Shown: positions 46,002 to 54,777 of the stretch, piece by piece
Layout: every line of letters begins with the position of its first letter
How positions within the stretch are numbered: the first letter of the stretch is position 1
Assembly: GCA_963798075.1 (NCBI GenBank)
Contig: CAWCRU010000033.1
Coordinates: forward strand, 165,321 to 229,320
Origin: DATAOG01 sp963798075
Lineage (GTDB): Bacteria > Pseudomonadota > Alphaproteobacteria > Geminicoccales > Geminicoccaceae
Length of the DNA stretch: 64,000 nucleotides
Direction of reading: 5' to 3'
The notes under the pieces: model-generated
Databases searched by the model: none
Told to the model about the DNA's origin: nothing
What the model saw: the letters and a program-made list of their open reading frames with translations, nothing else
Position numbers and translations under genes: made by a program

Positions 46002-46769
46002 GTGGCTGTCGACAATAGTATCGAGCTTGCCGTGAGGCGCTGGGCGGCTTGGGCGCCGGGCGTCGCGGATGCAGCGAGCTGGAATCGGTGGGCACGGGGT
46101 AAGGCGGCGATCGAGGGCCCGGACCGCCCCGACGTGAGCTTCGTCGGCTCGCTGCAGCGCCGGCGGCTGAGCGAGGTCAGCCGCATGGCCTTTGCGGTCG
46201 CCGCGGCATCCCTGGACGAGGTCGAGCCGCAGCCGGGCTTCGTGTTCTGCTCGCGTTATGGCGAGTACCCCCGCAGCTTCGAGATCCTGCAGGATCTCGC
46301 TCGACGGGAGCCCGTCTCGCCGACCGCCTTCAGCATGTCGGTCCACAACACGGCCGCCAGCCAGCTCTCGATGCACCGCCGGGACCGCTCGCCCTACACC
46401 GCGCTCGCCGCGGGCGGGACGACCCTCGAGACCGCCTTCGTCGAGGCCTGGTCCCAGATCGTCGAGGACACGGGCAGACCGGTCATGGTCGTTTATCACG
46501 ACCAGCCGCTGCCGGCGCTCTACCGGCACCAGGAAACCTCGGTGACCGACAGCCTGGCGCTCGGCATGCTGTTGTCGCTGCCCTCGAGCGGCGGTCCCGG
46601 GCCTGCCCTGCGCCTCACCTGGCGCCCGAGCCGGACGCGAGCCCCGGCGCGCGCGACCATCGATCCCGTCCTGGCCGTCATCCGCCTGCTGCTCGTCGGC
46701 GGCGCACCGGTCACGCAGGACACCGGCCGCCTGGTCTGGACCTGGAGTGGGCAGGATGCGCGGCTTTGA
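46002..46769 (+). CDS. apeC: Aryl polyene chain-length factor (inactive ketosynthase-like)
   Basis: 255 residues from the GTG at 46002, better supported than the upstream TTG because the family starts near RRWAAWAPG. Features of the Ketoacyl-synt_2 family: PDVSFVGSLQRRRLSEVSRM, VFCSRYGEYPRSFEIL and PTAFSMSVHNTAASQLSM, where a true ketosynthase would have its catalytic Cys. Lacking that Cys, it pairs with the ketosynthase at 58920 as the ApeC/ApeO heterodimer described for E. coli aryl polyene synthesis. First gene of an operon reaching about 63.4 kb. Confidence 0.85.
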   Translation: MAVDNSIELAVRRWAAWAPGVADAASWNRWARGKAAIEGPDRPDVSFVGSLQRRRLSEVSRMAFAVAAASLDEVEPQPGFVFCSRYGEYPRSFEILQDLARREPVSPTAFSMSVHNTAASQLSMHRRDRSPYTALAAGGTTLETAFVEAWSQIVEDTGRPVMVVYHDQPLPALYRHQETSVTDSLALGMLLSLPSSGGPGPALRLTWRPSRTRAPARATIDPVLAVIRLLLVGGAPVTQDTGRLVWTWSGQDARL

Positions 46770-47538
46770 CTACTATCGGCGGCTGGTCGGCACCGGCCTC
46801 GGCTTTTCCCTGTTCGGGCTCGGCGGCATTCTGTTGAGCGTCACTTTGTTTCCACTGATCCATCTGCTGTCTTCGCGGCGGATCGAAGCAAATCACCGCT
46901 GCCAATATCTCGTGCATCTGGCGTTTCGCAGCTTCATCTGCTGCATGCGCACCCTCGGCATCCTGACCTTCGAGGTGATCGGCAAGGAAAAGCTGCAAAG
47001 GGCTGACAACCGGCTGATCGTGGCCAATCATCCTTCGCTGATCGACGTCGTGTTCATTATCGCGATGCTGCCGAGGGCCTTTTGCGTCGTGAAGCGCGCG
47101 GTGTGGTCGAACCCCTTCATGGCCGGGGTCGTGTGGGCGACCGGCTACATTCCGAACGACGACCCGCTGCGCTTCATCGAGGCCTGCGTCGCCTGCCTCG
47201 CCCGCGGCGAGAACCTCGTGGTCTTTCCCGAAAGCACGCGCACGGTGCCCGGCCAGCCGATGAAGCTCCGGCGCGGCGCGGCGAGCATCATCGCCAAGAG
47301 CCGTCGTCCCTTCGTGCCGATCACGATTTCGAGCCGGCCGACGACGCTCACCAAGGCCGAGAAGTGGTATCAGATCCCGGTCACGCGCGCCCATTTCAAG
47401 ATCACCGTCGGCGACAGCATCGATCCTGCGCCCACGATCATCGACGGCGAGGCGGCGAGCTTGGCCAGCCGCCGGATCAACCGGCTGTTACAAGCCGTCC
47501 TGATGAAGGGGGTCGAACTGCATGCAATCCATAGTTGA
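46756..47538 (+). CDS. apeD: Lysophospholipid-type acyltransferase of the polyene operon
   Basis: 260 residues, overlapping the previous gene by 14 bases. One membrane segment (LFGLGGILLSVTLFPLIHLL), then the PlsC-type motifs NHPSLIDVVFII (H-x4-D) and VVFPESTRT, and a basic region PMKLRRGAASIIAKS. In aryl polyene operons this enzyme is thought to help transfer the polyene to its lipid anchor. Confidence 0.85.
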   Translation: MRGFDYYRRLVGTGLGFSLFGLGGILLSVTLFPLIHLLSSRRIEANHRCQYLVHLAFRSFICCMRTLGILTFEVIGKEKLQRADNRLIVANHPSLIDVVFIIAMLPRAFCVVKRAVWSNPFMAGVVWATGYIPNDDPLRFIEACVACLARGENLVVFPESTRTVPGQPMKLRRGAASIIAKSRRPFVPITISSRPTTLTKAEKWYQIPVTRAHFKITVGDSIDPAPTIIDGEAASLASRRINRLLQAVLMKGVELHAIHS

Positions 47539-47797
47539 CGAGATCAAAGAGCTGATCATCAGCACCCTCGAGCTCGAGGACATTCAGCCCGACGACATCG
47601 ATACACAAGGGCCGTTGTTCGGTGACGGTCTCGGCCTCGATTCGATCGACGCTTTGGAGCTCGGCGTCGAACTGCAGAAGCGCTATGGTCTGAAGATAGA
47701 GGAAGTGACGCAGGAGGTGCGCCGCCATTTCTATTCGGTCGAGAGCCTCGCCCGCTTCGTGACCGCCCATCGGTCGTCCCAGATCGGAGCAGGCTGA
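47522..47797 (+). CDS. apeE: Acyl carrier protein 1 of the polyene operon
   Basis: 91 residues, acidic. The phosphopantetheine site is GLGLDSIDALELGVELQ with Ser in DSI. Overlaps the acyltransferase by 17 bases and touches the next gene by one base. Carries the growing polyene with the second ACP. Activated by the Sfp-type transferase at 62.5 kb. Confidence 0.9.
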   Translation: MQSIVDEIKELIISTLELEDIQPDDIDTQGPLFGDGLGLDSIDALELGVELQKRYGLKIEEVTQEVRRHFYSVESLARFVTAHRSSQIGAG

Positions 47798-48045
47798 TGA
47801 CCTCGCGCGAGGAGATCTTCGCTCACGTGCAGCGGCTGCTGGTCGGTCAATTCGAGCTCGATCCGACCGCCGTCGTACTTACTGCCCGGCTGTACGATGA
47901 TCTGGATATCGACAGCATCGACGCCGTCGATCTGATGGTCGAGCTCAAAAATTATACCAGGAAAAAACTCAATCCGGAAATCTTTAAAAACATCCGGACC
48001 GTCGACGACGTCGTCTCGGCAATATTCGATCTCATGAATGGCTAA
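47797..48045 (+). CDS. apeF: Acyl carrier protein 2 of the polyene operon
   Basis: 82 residues with the attachment site DLDIDSIDAVDLMVEL. Start and stop overlap both neighbours (1 and 8 bases). The 3' half is AT-richer than the rest of the operon. Two consecutive ACPs are characteristic of aryl polyene clusters. Confidence 0.9.
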   Translation: MTSREEIFAHVQRLLVGQFELDPTAVVLTARLYDDLDIDSIDAVDLMVELKNYTRKKLNPEIFKNIRTVDDVVSAIFDLMNG

Positions 48046-48646
48046 GAACGTCAGGGGCATGTCGACCATTCTTAAATGGACAATGGCGGCGCTGGCGCTC
48101 GGCTATCCTTTCCTGGTGTATTTCGGGCTGACCTACGTCGATGCCCGCGGCCTGGCGCTGGTCCTGATCGGGCTCGCCGCCGCCCGGCTGGCGATCCTCG
48201 GCAGGCACGAGGGTGCCCCGCCGCTGCTCTGGGTCCTGGCGCTGACCTTCGCGGCGGTCGTGCCGATCGCGCTCCTGGTGCTGGTCTCGGGCTCGCCCGA
48301 CCACCTGCGCTTCTATCCGGTCGCGATCAACGCTGCGATGCTCCTGCTTTTTGGTGTGACGCTGCTCCGCCCGCCGTCGATGATCGAGCGCCTCGCCAGG
48401 CTCGCAGAGCCGCACCTGCCGGCCGGCGCGGTCCGCTATACCCGCCTGGTCACGCAGGTCTGGTGCGGGTTCTTCCTCCTGAACGGCGGCATTGCTCTTT
48501 ACACGGCGCTGTTCACAGACCTCGGCGTCTGGACCCTTTACAACGGCATGATCGCCTATCTGCTGATGGCGTTGCTGTTCCTAGGCGAGGTCCTGGTCCG
48601 CCGCCGCGTGCAGCGCGCCAGCCAGACGACGGTGGATGCGCGATGA
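48038..48646 (+). CDS. Inner-membrane protein of aryl polyene clusters (COG4648-like)
   Basis: 202 residues with about five or six hydrophobic helices (MAALALGYPFLVYFGLTYVD; WVLALTFAAVVPIALLVL; YNGMIAYLLMALLFLGEVLV). This family is found almost only next to the two ACPs and the AMP ligase in these operons. Its biochemical role is not established; a platform for the membrane-bound steps is a guess. Confidence 0.75.
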   Translation: MAKNVRGMSTILKWTMAALALGYPFLVYFGLTYVDARGLALVLIGLAAARLAILGRHEGAPPLLWVLALTFAAVVPIALLVLVSGSPDHLRFYPVAINAAMLLLFGVTLLRPPSMIERLARLAEPHLPAGAVRYTRLVTQVWCGFFLLNGGIALYTALFTDLGVWTLYNGMIAYLLMALLFLGEVLVRRRVQRASQTTVDAR

Positions 48647-50376
48647 ACAACGAGCGGCCGATCTCGACGTTCCTGACCGAGCCCCGCGAGCTTGCGCTCG
48701 CGTTCGGGCAGCGCGGGACTCGCGACTGGCGGCAGTTCGCCGACGAGGCGGCCATCCTGGCAGCCGCCGTGCGCCACCGCGGCGGGGGGTCCTGGCTGAT
48801 CGCGAGCGATGATGCCTACGAGGTGGCGCTCGGGCTGCTGGCGACGCTCCACGCCGGCGCCGTGGCCGTACTGCCGGCCAACCTGCAGCCAGGCCATCTG
48901 GCGGACATCGCGGCCGGCGTGAGCGGCGTCCTCACCGACGAGCTGCTGCCGGAGTGCCCCATCCCGGTTCTCTCGGTCCGTCGTCTCGATCCCGGCGCGG
49001 AACGACTGCCCCTGGCGCCCCTCGACCCCGGCCGGGCGGAGGTCCAACTCCACACCTCCGGCACGACCGGCCTGCCTCTTACCGTGGCGAAGCCGCTTCG
49101 CTGCCTCGAAGCCGAGGTCGCCGCCCTCGACCATCTGCTCGGGCATCAAGGGGCGTGCGCGGTGCTCGCGACGGTGCCCCCCTACCACATCTACGGCCTC
49201 TTGTTCCGGGTGCTCTGGCCGCTCGCCGCCGGCCGCGCCATGGCCAGGGACACGATCCGCTTTCCCAGCGAGCTCGGCGCGGCGGCGCGCGCCGCTTCGC
49301 GCGCGATCCTGGTGTCGAGCCCGGCCTTTCTGAAGCGCGCCCTGCCGGCGCTCGACCTCGTCGACCTCGACCCGCACCTTCGCGGCCTGTTCTCGTCCGG
49401 CGGGCCGCTGCCGCCCGAGGTCGCCGCCGCCTACAACCGGAGCCTGACGCATCCGGTGGTCGAGGTCTACGGCAGCACCGAGACCGGCGGCATCGGCCGG
49501 CGGACGGTGATGACCGCCGCCGCGCCGCCGCCCTGGACCGCCTTGCCGGGCGTCAGGCTGGCGCTCGACCGGCGCTCTGGCCTTTTGATGGTGTCCTCGC
49601 CGTTCCTGCCGGAGCCCGGCTGGCAGCGCACCGGCGATCTCGCCCTGCTGCTGCCGGACGGCGGCTTCGAGCTGCATGGTCGCGGCGACCGCATCGTCAA
49701 GATCGAGGAGCGGCGGATCTCCTTGCAGGGTCTCGAGCGGCGTCTCGGCGAGAGCCCGGAGGTCGCCGCGGTACGCGTGCTGCAGCTGACCGGGGGCCAG
49801 GGTGGCCGGCCAGGTCTTGGCGCCGTGGTCGTGCCGACCACGGCCGGCTGGCAGCGACTGCGCGCGGGCGGCAAGGACGCCTTGCGCACGACGCTGCTCG
49901 AACGGCTGCGGCCGCATGTCGACGGCGTCGCCCTGCCGCGTCGCTGGCGCTTCGTGCGACGCTTGCCCGAGAGCCTCCAGGGAAAGACCAGCGGCGCCGC
50001 GCTCGCTGCCCTGTTCGAGACGCCGCGGGACGGCGGCCACGCGCCCGTGCTCGGCCGGACCGATCGCATGGATGGCGCGCGGCTGACCTTGCGCCTGTCG
50101 CCCGAGTTGCGCTGCTTCGATGGCCATTTTGAGGGCACGCCCATCCTGGCTGGCGTGGTGCAGCTCGATTGGGCGATCCGCTTCGCCGCCGAACGGTTCG
50201 CGCTCGCACCCCACGTCGAGCGCATCGAGGCGCTCAAGTTCCACCAGATCATGCCGGCGGGCGCGCTGGTCGAGCTCGAGCTGAGCTATGATCCGCAGGA
50301 TCGGCGGCTGCAATTCCGCTACCTGTCCGAGGACCGGATCTGCTCCGCCGGCCGCATCCAGTTGCGGGCCTCATGA
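48643..50376 (+). CDS. Acyl/aryl-ACP ligase fused to a FabZ-like dehydratase
   Basis: 577 residues. Residues 1-450 are an adenylate-forming ligase: LHTSGTTGLPLTVAK (A3), PPYHIYGLLF, VEVYGSTETGGIG (A5), WQRTGDLALL, RGDRIVKIEERRISL, and a late LPESLQGKTSG with the catalytic Lys (A10). Residues 460-577 are a hotdog domain with CFDGHFEGTPILAGVVQLDW, matching the FabZ/ApeI type. In E. coli aryl polyene synthesis these are separate proteins, ApeH (starter activation) and ApeI (dehydratase, working with ApeP). Overlaps both neighbours by 4 bases. Confidence 0.88.
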   Translation: MNNERPISTFLTEPRELALAFGQRGTRDWRQFADEAAILAAAVRHRGGGSWLIASDDAYEVALGLLATLHAGAVAVLPANLQPGHLADIAAGVSGVLTDELLPECPIPVLSVRRLDPGAERLPLAPLDPGRAEVQLHTSGTTGLPLTVAKPLRCLEAEVAALDHLLGHQGACAVLATVPPYHIYGLLFRVLWPLAAGRAMARDTIRFPSELGAAARAASRAILVSSPAFLKRALPALDLVDLDPHLRGLFSSGGPLPPEVAAAYNRSLTHPVVEVYGSTETGGIGRRTVMTAAAPPPWTALPGVRLALDRRSGLLMVSSPFLPEPGWQRTGDLALLLPDGGFELHGRGDRIVKIEERRISLQGLERRLGESPEVAAVRVLQLTGGQGGRPGLGAVVVPTTAGWQRLRAGGKDALRTTLLERLRPHVDGVALPRRWRFVRRLPESLQGKTSGAALAALFETPRDGGHAPVLGRTDRMDGARLTLRLSPELRCFDGHFEGTPILAGVVQLDWAIRFAAERFALAPHVERIEALKFHQIMPAGALVELELSYDPQDRRLQFRYLSEDRICSAGRIQLRAS

Positions 50377-51140
50377 CGATCCGGCCCTGCATCGTGGTTC
50401 CGGTCCACGACCATGGCACGGGCGCCGTGGCGCTGATCGAACGTCTGGCGCCGCTCGCCTTGCCGGTGCTGCTGGTCAACGACGGCAGCGGGCCCGACTG
50501 CACGGCGGAGCTGCGCGCGCTCGCCGCTCGCCAGGACCGGGTCCTGCTGCTCGAGCATGCCGCCAATCGCGGCAAGGGCAGCGCCGTCCTGACCGGTCTG
50601 CGCGCGGCGCATGCGCGCGGCTTCAGCCACGCCCTGCAGATCGACGCCGACGGCCAGCACGACAGCGACGATGTCCCACGCTTCCTGGCGCTCGCCGCAC
50701 AGCACCCGCAGGCGCTGATCGTCGGCCAGCCGATCTTCGATCCGAGCGTGCCGCGGGGCCGGCTGGCGGCGCGCTACATCACCCACGTCTGGGTCTGGAT
50801 CGAGACGCTCTCGTTCGCGATCCCGGATTCGATGTGCGGCTTTCGCGTCTATCCCCTGCGCAGCGTCATCGCGCTCGCCGATCGGGTCAGCCTCGGCCGG
50901 CGGATGGATTTCGATCCGGAGATCGCGGTCCGCCTGTACTGGGAGGGCGTGCCGGTAGTGTCGCTGCCGACCAGGGTCACCTATCCCGAGGGCGGCCGGT
51001 CGCACTTTCGGCTGTGGCAGGACAACTGGCTGATCTCCTGCATGCACGCTCGACTGGCTTTCGGAATGCTGTGGCGCGCCCCCCGGCTGCTCGGGCGCCG
51101 GCTTCTGCCGGGGCGCTACGGCGGGGTCAGGCCGGCGTGA
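50373..51140 (+). CDS. GT2 glycosyltransferase of the polyene operon
   Basis: 255 residues. GT-A motifs: CIVVPVHDHGTGAVALIERL, VLLVNDGSGPDC, HAANRGKGSAVLTGLRAA, HALQIDADGQHD (metal site), ETLSFAIPDSMCGFRVYP and GRRMDFDPEIAVRLYW. It resembles dolichyl-phosphate-mannose-synthase-like enzymes. In the E. coli cluster a comparable domain occurs together with an acyltransferase; here the acyltransferase is the next, separate gene. Confidence 0.85.
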   Translation: MTIRPCIVVPVHDHGTGAVALIERLAPLALPVLLVNDGSGPDCTAELRALAARQDRVLLLEHAANRGKGSAVLTGLRAAHARGFSHALQIDADGQHDSDDVPRFLALAAQHPQALIVGQPIFDPSVPRGRLAARYITHVWVWIETLSFAIPDSMCGFRVYPLRSVIALADRVSLGRRMDFDPEIAVRLYWEGVPVVSLPTRVTYPEGGRSHFRLWQDNWLISCMHARLAFGMLWRAPRLLGRRLLPGRYGGVRPA

Positions 51141-52150
51141 CGCCCGCGATCGAGGCTGCGGCCGGGCGGCCCGGAGCGCGGCATTGGGCGCAGCTGGAGG
51201 AGCGCGGCGTCTATCTTGGCCTGCGCGCGACGCTTTTGACCTACCGCCTGCTCGGCCGCGTCGGCTTCTCGCTGCTCCTGCATCTGATCATCGCCTACTA
51301 CTTCCTGTTCGGTGCCGCTGCCCGCCGAGCCTCGCGGGCGTTCCTGGCGCAGGTCTGGGCGCACTCCGCCGGCCGGACGGCGCTGGGCAGCGCGCCGGGC
51401 TCGCGGCATTCCTTCCGCCACATGCTGTGCTTTGGCGAGGCGATCCTCGACAAGGTCGTGACCTGGACCGGCGACATCGGGCTGGGTGACCTGGAGTTCG
51501 ACAATCCCCAGGCGTTCGAGCGCCTGTGCGAGCAGGGTCGGGGGGCGGTGCTGATCGCTTCCCATCTCGGCAACGTCGAGGTCGCCCGCGCCCTCGGCAG
51601 CCAGCAGCTGGGGCTCAGGATCAACGTCCTGGTGCACACCCGGCACTCCGAGACCTTCAACCGGCTGATGCGCGACGTCAGCGGCGCCCGGTCGGCCATG
51701 TCGCTGCTCCAGGTTACCGATATCGGCCCGGACACCGCGATCATGCTGCGGGAGCGGGTCGCGCGCGGCGAGTTCCTCGTGATCGTCGGCGACCGCACGC
51801 CCGCCAGCCCGCTGTCGCGGGTCAGCTGGGTCCCGTTCCTGGGTCGGCAGGCGCCCTTCCCCCAGGGACCCTTCTACCTGGCGGCGATGCTGAGATGCCC
51901 GGTGCTGTTGATCTTCTGCCTCAAGCACGAGGGCCGCTACCGCCTCTTTTTCGAGCCGTTCGCCGACGCCACCGAGCTACCGCGCCGCGAGCGCGGGCGG
52001 ATCATCGAGCAGTGGGTCGGCCGCTACGCCGCGCGGCTGGAGGATTTCTGTTTGCGGTATCCCTACCAGTGGTTTAATTTCTTCGACTTCTGGACCCAGG
52101 CCGAGGCCAGCGTGCCGGCCGGCCGGAGCGCCCGGCCGCATGAGAGATGA
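51137..52150 (+). CDS. LpxL/HtrB-type lipid acyltransferase of the polyene operon
   Basis: 337 residues from a GTG overlapping the previous stop. N-terminal membrane helix (RVGFSLLLHLIIAYYFLFGA), then the lysophosphatidyl acyltransferase-like stretches AVLIASHLGNVEVARAL (H-x4 motif), FLVIVGDRTPASPLSRVSWV and FPQGPFYLAAMLRCPVLLIF, ending RYPYQWFNFFDFW. Together with the GT2 enzyme it probably builds or loads the lipid head group carrying the polyene. Confidence 0.85.
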   Translation: MTPAIEAAAGRPGARHWAQLEERGVYLGLRATLLTYRLLGRVGFSLLLHLIIAYYFLFGAAARRASRAFLAQVWAHSAGRTALGSAPGSRHSFRHMLCFGEAILDKVVTWTGDIGLGDLEFDNPQAFERLCEQGRGAVLIASHLGNVEVARALGSQQLGLRINVLVHTRHSETFNRLMRDVSGARSAMSLLQVTDIGPDTAIMLRERVARGEFLVIVGDRTPASPLSRVSWVPFLGRQAPFPQGPFYLAAMLRCPVLLIFCLKHEGRYRLFFEPFADATELPRRERGRIIEQWVGRYAARLEDFCLRYPYQWFNFFDFWTQAEASVPAGRSARPHER

Positions 52151-53726
52151 CCCGATGCTGTCCCGGACGGTCGCTCGCGACCATGACGCGCGGAGCGAGG
52201 TCGTGTTCGGCGCCGGGGCATTGACGATCGAGGACGTGCTCGCGGTGGCCGAGGCCGGGGTCGCGGTGCGCCTCGCCGACGATCCGCTGTTCCGGCGCCG
52301 CATCCAGCAAGGCAGCGCGTTCCTCGATCGCCTGCTCGAGCAGGAGGGGGTGATCTATGGCGTGACCACCGGCTACGGCGATTCCTGCACGGTGCCGGTG
52401 CCGCGCGCGCTGGTCGGCGAGCTGCCCCTGCAGCTGGCTCGCTTCCATGGCTGCGGCCTCGGCGCCCACCTGTCGCACGCCGCCGCCCGCGCCGTGCTCG
52501 CGACCCGCCTCGCCTCGCTCTGCCGCGGCTTTTCCGGCGTCCGGCCGGAGCTGCTGGAGCGGCTGGTCGAGCTCCTCAATCTGGACGTCGCGCCGCTGAT
52601 CCCGGAGGAGGGCTCGGTCGGCGCGAGCGGCGATCTGACGCCCTTGTCCTACGTCGCAGCGCTCCTGGTCGGCGAGCGCGAGGCCTCGCACGGCGGCAGG
52701 ACGCTGCCGGCCGCGGAGCTCCATCAAAGGCTCGGCCTGCAGCCGCTGTCGCTGCGCCCCAAAGAGGGCCTCGCGGTCATGAACGGCACCGCGGTGATGA
52801 CCGCGCTCGCCTGCGAGGCGTTCGCCCGCGCCGACTATCTCTCGCGGCTGGCGACCCGCCTGACCGCGCTCGCCAGCCTCGCGCTCGCGGGCAACCGCCA
52901 TCATTTCGACGAGCGGCTGTTCGCGGTCAAACCCCACCCGGGCAGCCAGCAGGTCGCGGCCTGGCTGCGGCGCGATCTCAACGTCGGCGAGGCGCCGCCG
53001 AACTCGGGCCGGCTGCAGGACCGCTACTCGATCCGCTGCGCGCCGCACGTGATCGGCGTGCTCCGCGACAGCCTGCCGTGGATGCGCAGCTTCATCGAGA
53101 CCGAGCTCAACAGCGCCAACGACAACCCGGTGATCGACGGCGAGGCGGAATGCGTCCGCCACGGCGGCCATTTCTACGGCGGCCACATCGCGTTCGCGAT
53201 GGACGGCCTCAAGACCTGCGTCGCCAATCTCGCGGATCTGATGGACCGGCAGCTGGCGTTGCTGGTCGACGTCAAGTTCAACCACGGACTGCCGGCCAAC
53301 CTGTCCGGCGCCAGCCCGGGGCGCCAGGCGATCAACCACGGCTTCAAGGGGGTCCAGATCGGCGCCTCGGCGTGGACCGCGGAAGCCCTGAAGCTGACCA
53401 TGCCGGCAAGCGCGTTCTCGCGCTCGACCGAATGCCACAACCAGGACAAGGTCAGCATGGGGACGATCGCGGCGCGCGACTGCCTGCGGGTCCTGCAGCT
53501 GAGCGAGCAGGTCGCGGCGGCGGAGACCCTGGCCGTCGGCCAGGCGATCGAACTGCGCTGGCGCCTGTCCGGTCGCGATCGTGAGGGGCTGGCGGAGGAG
53601 CCTTCGGGGTTCCTGGCCTCGGTGCGCGAGGCTTGTGCCTTCCTCGACGAGGACCGGCCGCTCGAGCCGGAGCTGCGGCGGATGCTGACCTCGATCCGGC
53701 GGCGCCACTGGCCACTCTACGACTGA
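52140..53726 (+). CDS. Aromatic amino acid / histidine ammonia-lyase
   Basis: 528 residues. The MIO prosthetic group forms from Ala-Ser-Gly in GSVGASGDLTPLSY. Other family motifs: EGVIYGVTTGYGDSC with the catalytic Tyr, KEGLAVMNGTAVMTALAC, QDRYSIRCAPHVIGVL, NSANDNPVIDG and STECHNQDKVSMGTIAARD. In the polyene operon it more likely deaminates tyrosine or phenylalanine to a cinnamic-acid-type starter than histidine. At the selectivity positions I read Phe-His (RFHGCGLG), which is neither the His-Leu of tyrosine lyases nor the Ser-His of histidine lyases. The ATG at 52140 overlaps the acyltransferase. Confidence 0.85.
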   Translation: MRDDPMLSRTVARDHDARSEVVFGAGALTIEDVLAVAEAGVAVRLADDPLFRRRIQQGSAFLDRLLEQEGVIYGVTTGYGDSCTVPVPRALVGELPLQLARFHGCGLGAHLSHAAARAVLATRLASLCRGFSGVRPELLERLVELLNLDVAPLIPEEGSVGASGDLTPLSYVAALLVGEREASHGGRTLPAAELHQRLGLQPLSLRPKEGLAVMNGTAVMTALACEAFARADYLSRLATRLTALASLALAGNRHHFDERLFAVKPHPGSQQVAAWLRRDLNVGEAPPNSGRLQDRYSIRCAPHVIGVLRDSLPWMRSFIETELNSANDNPVIDGEAECVRHGGHFYGGHIAFAMDGLKTCVANLADLMDRQLALLVDVKFNHGLPANLSGASPGRQAINHGFKGVQIGASAWTAEALKLTMPASAFSRSTECHNQDKVSMGTIAARDCLRVLQLSEQVAAAETLAVGQAIELRWRLSGRDREGLAEEPSGFLASVREACAFLDEDRPLEPELRRMLTSIRRRHWPLYD

Positions 53727-53749
53727 GCGCAGACCAAGGCAGCCGAATC

Positions 53750-54163
53750 GTGGCGATGCCCGAGGCGACCGTGACCGTTCAGATCCCGTTCCACGACGTC
53801 GATCTGATGGGTGTGGCCTGGCATGGCCACTACTTCAAATATCTGGAAGTCGCGCGCTCGGCCATGTTCGATCAGATCCGCTACAACTATCGAGAGATGA
53901 GGGACTCCGGCCTGTCCTGGCCGATCGTCGACGTCAGGCTGCGCTATCTGCGGCCGGCCCGGCTCGGTCAGCTGGTCGCGGTGCGCGCGCGGCTGGTCGA
54001 GTTCGAGCTTCGCCTCAAGCTCGACTATCTGATCACCGACGCCGGGACGGGCGAGCGCCTGACCAAGGGCCACAGCATCCAGGTGCCGGTCGACATGGCC
54101 ACGGGCGAGCTCGTGCTCGGCACGCCGGCGATCCTCTACCAGAAACTCGGCGTGGCGCCATGA
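53750..54163 (+). CDS. apeK: 4HBT-type acyl-CoA/ACP thioesterase
   Basis: 137 residues from the GTG at 53750 (AAGGCAG upstream) or 135 from the ATG at 53756. Single hotdog domain: IPFHDVDLMGVAWHGHYFKY with the catalytic Asp of 4-hydroxybenzoyl-CoA-type thioesterases, then LEVARSAMFDQI. Placed as in other aryl polyene operons between lyase or acyltransferase and LolA-like gene. Probably releases or proofreads acyl chains. Overlaps the next gene by 4 bases. Confidence 0.85.
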   Translation: MAMPEATVTVQIPFHDVDLMGVAWHGHYFKYLEVARSAMFDQIRYNYREMRDSGLSWPIVDVRLRYLRPARLGQLVAVRARLVEFELRLKLDYLITDAGTGERLTKGHSIQVPVDMATGELVLGTPAILYQKLGVAP

Positions 54164-54777
54164 GGGCGGCCGCGGCTGCCATCCTGCTGATCGCCTGGAC
54201 GTTCGGGACGGCCGCTGCCGGATCAAAGGATGCCCTGGCGCGGATCGCGGCGCAGCTGGAGCAAAGCCCGATCCTGCGCGCGAGCTTCGAGCAGGAACGC
54301 CGCATGCGGGTGCTGAAGCGTCCGCTTTTGAGCCGCGGACGGCTCACGGCCGTCGCCGGCCGGGGGGTGCTCTGGCAGGTGCGCGAGCCGCATGCAGCGA
54401 CCGTGCTGGTGACCGCCGACGCGATCCTCGAATGGGACGACAACGGCCCGCCGCGGCGGCTGGCGATGGCGGCGAACCCCGTGTTCGGAGCCCTTGGCGG
54501 CGCGCTGCTCGGCGTGCTGACCGGCGACATGAGCGAGCTTGGGACCCTGTTCGAGCTCTCGCCGCTGCCCGTCGAGCAGGGGTGGCGGCTGGCGCTGGCA
54601 CCCAAGGATGCGAACCTCGCGGCGATGATCGCGGGTATCGAGATCGCGGGCGGCCGGTTCGTCGAGGAGGTCGTGATCAGCGAAGCGGGCGGCGACCGGA
54701 CGACGATCAGGTTCGACGACGTCCGCACCGAGCCCGCCACCCTCGAAGCGTCAGAGCAGGCCTATTTTGAGCACTAG
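54160..54777 (+). CDS. LolA-like outer-membrane carrier protein
   Basis: 205 residues with a signal peptide (AAAAAILLIAWTFGTAAAG). The mature part shows the LolA-like pattern: SPILRASFEQERRMRVLKRP, LLSRGRLTAVAGRGVLWQV, LEWDDNGPPRRLAMAANPVF and FDDVRTEPATLEASE. LolA relatives in these operons are thought to carry the lipid-linked polyene across the periplasm, together with the MMPL exporter encoded next. Confidence 0.85.
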   Translation: MRAAAAAILLIAWTFGTAAAGSKDALARIAAQLEQSPILRASFEQERRMRVLKRPLLSRGRLTAVAGRGVLWQVREPHAATVLVTADAILEWDDNGPPRRLAMAANPVFGALGGALLGVLTGDMSELGTLFELSPLPVEQGWRLALAPKDANLAAMIAGIEIAGGRFVEEVVISEAGGDRTTIRFDDVRTEPATLEASEQAYFEH

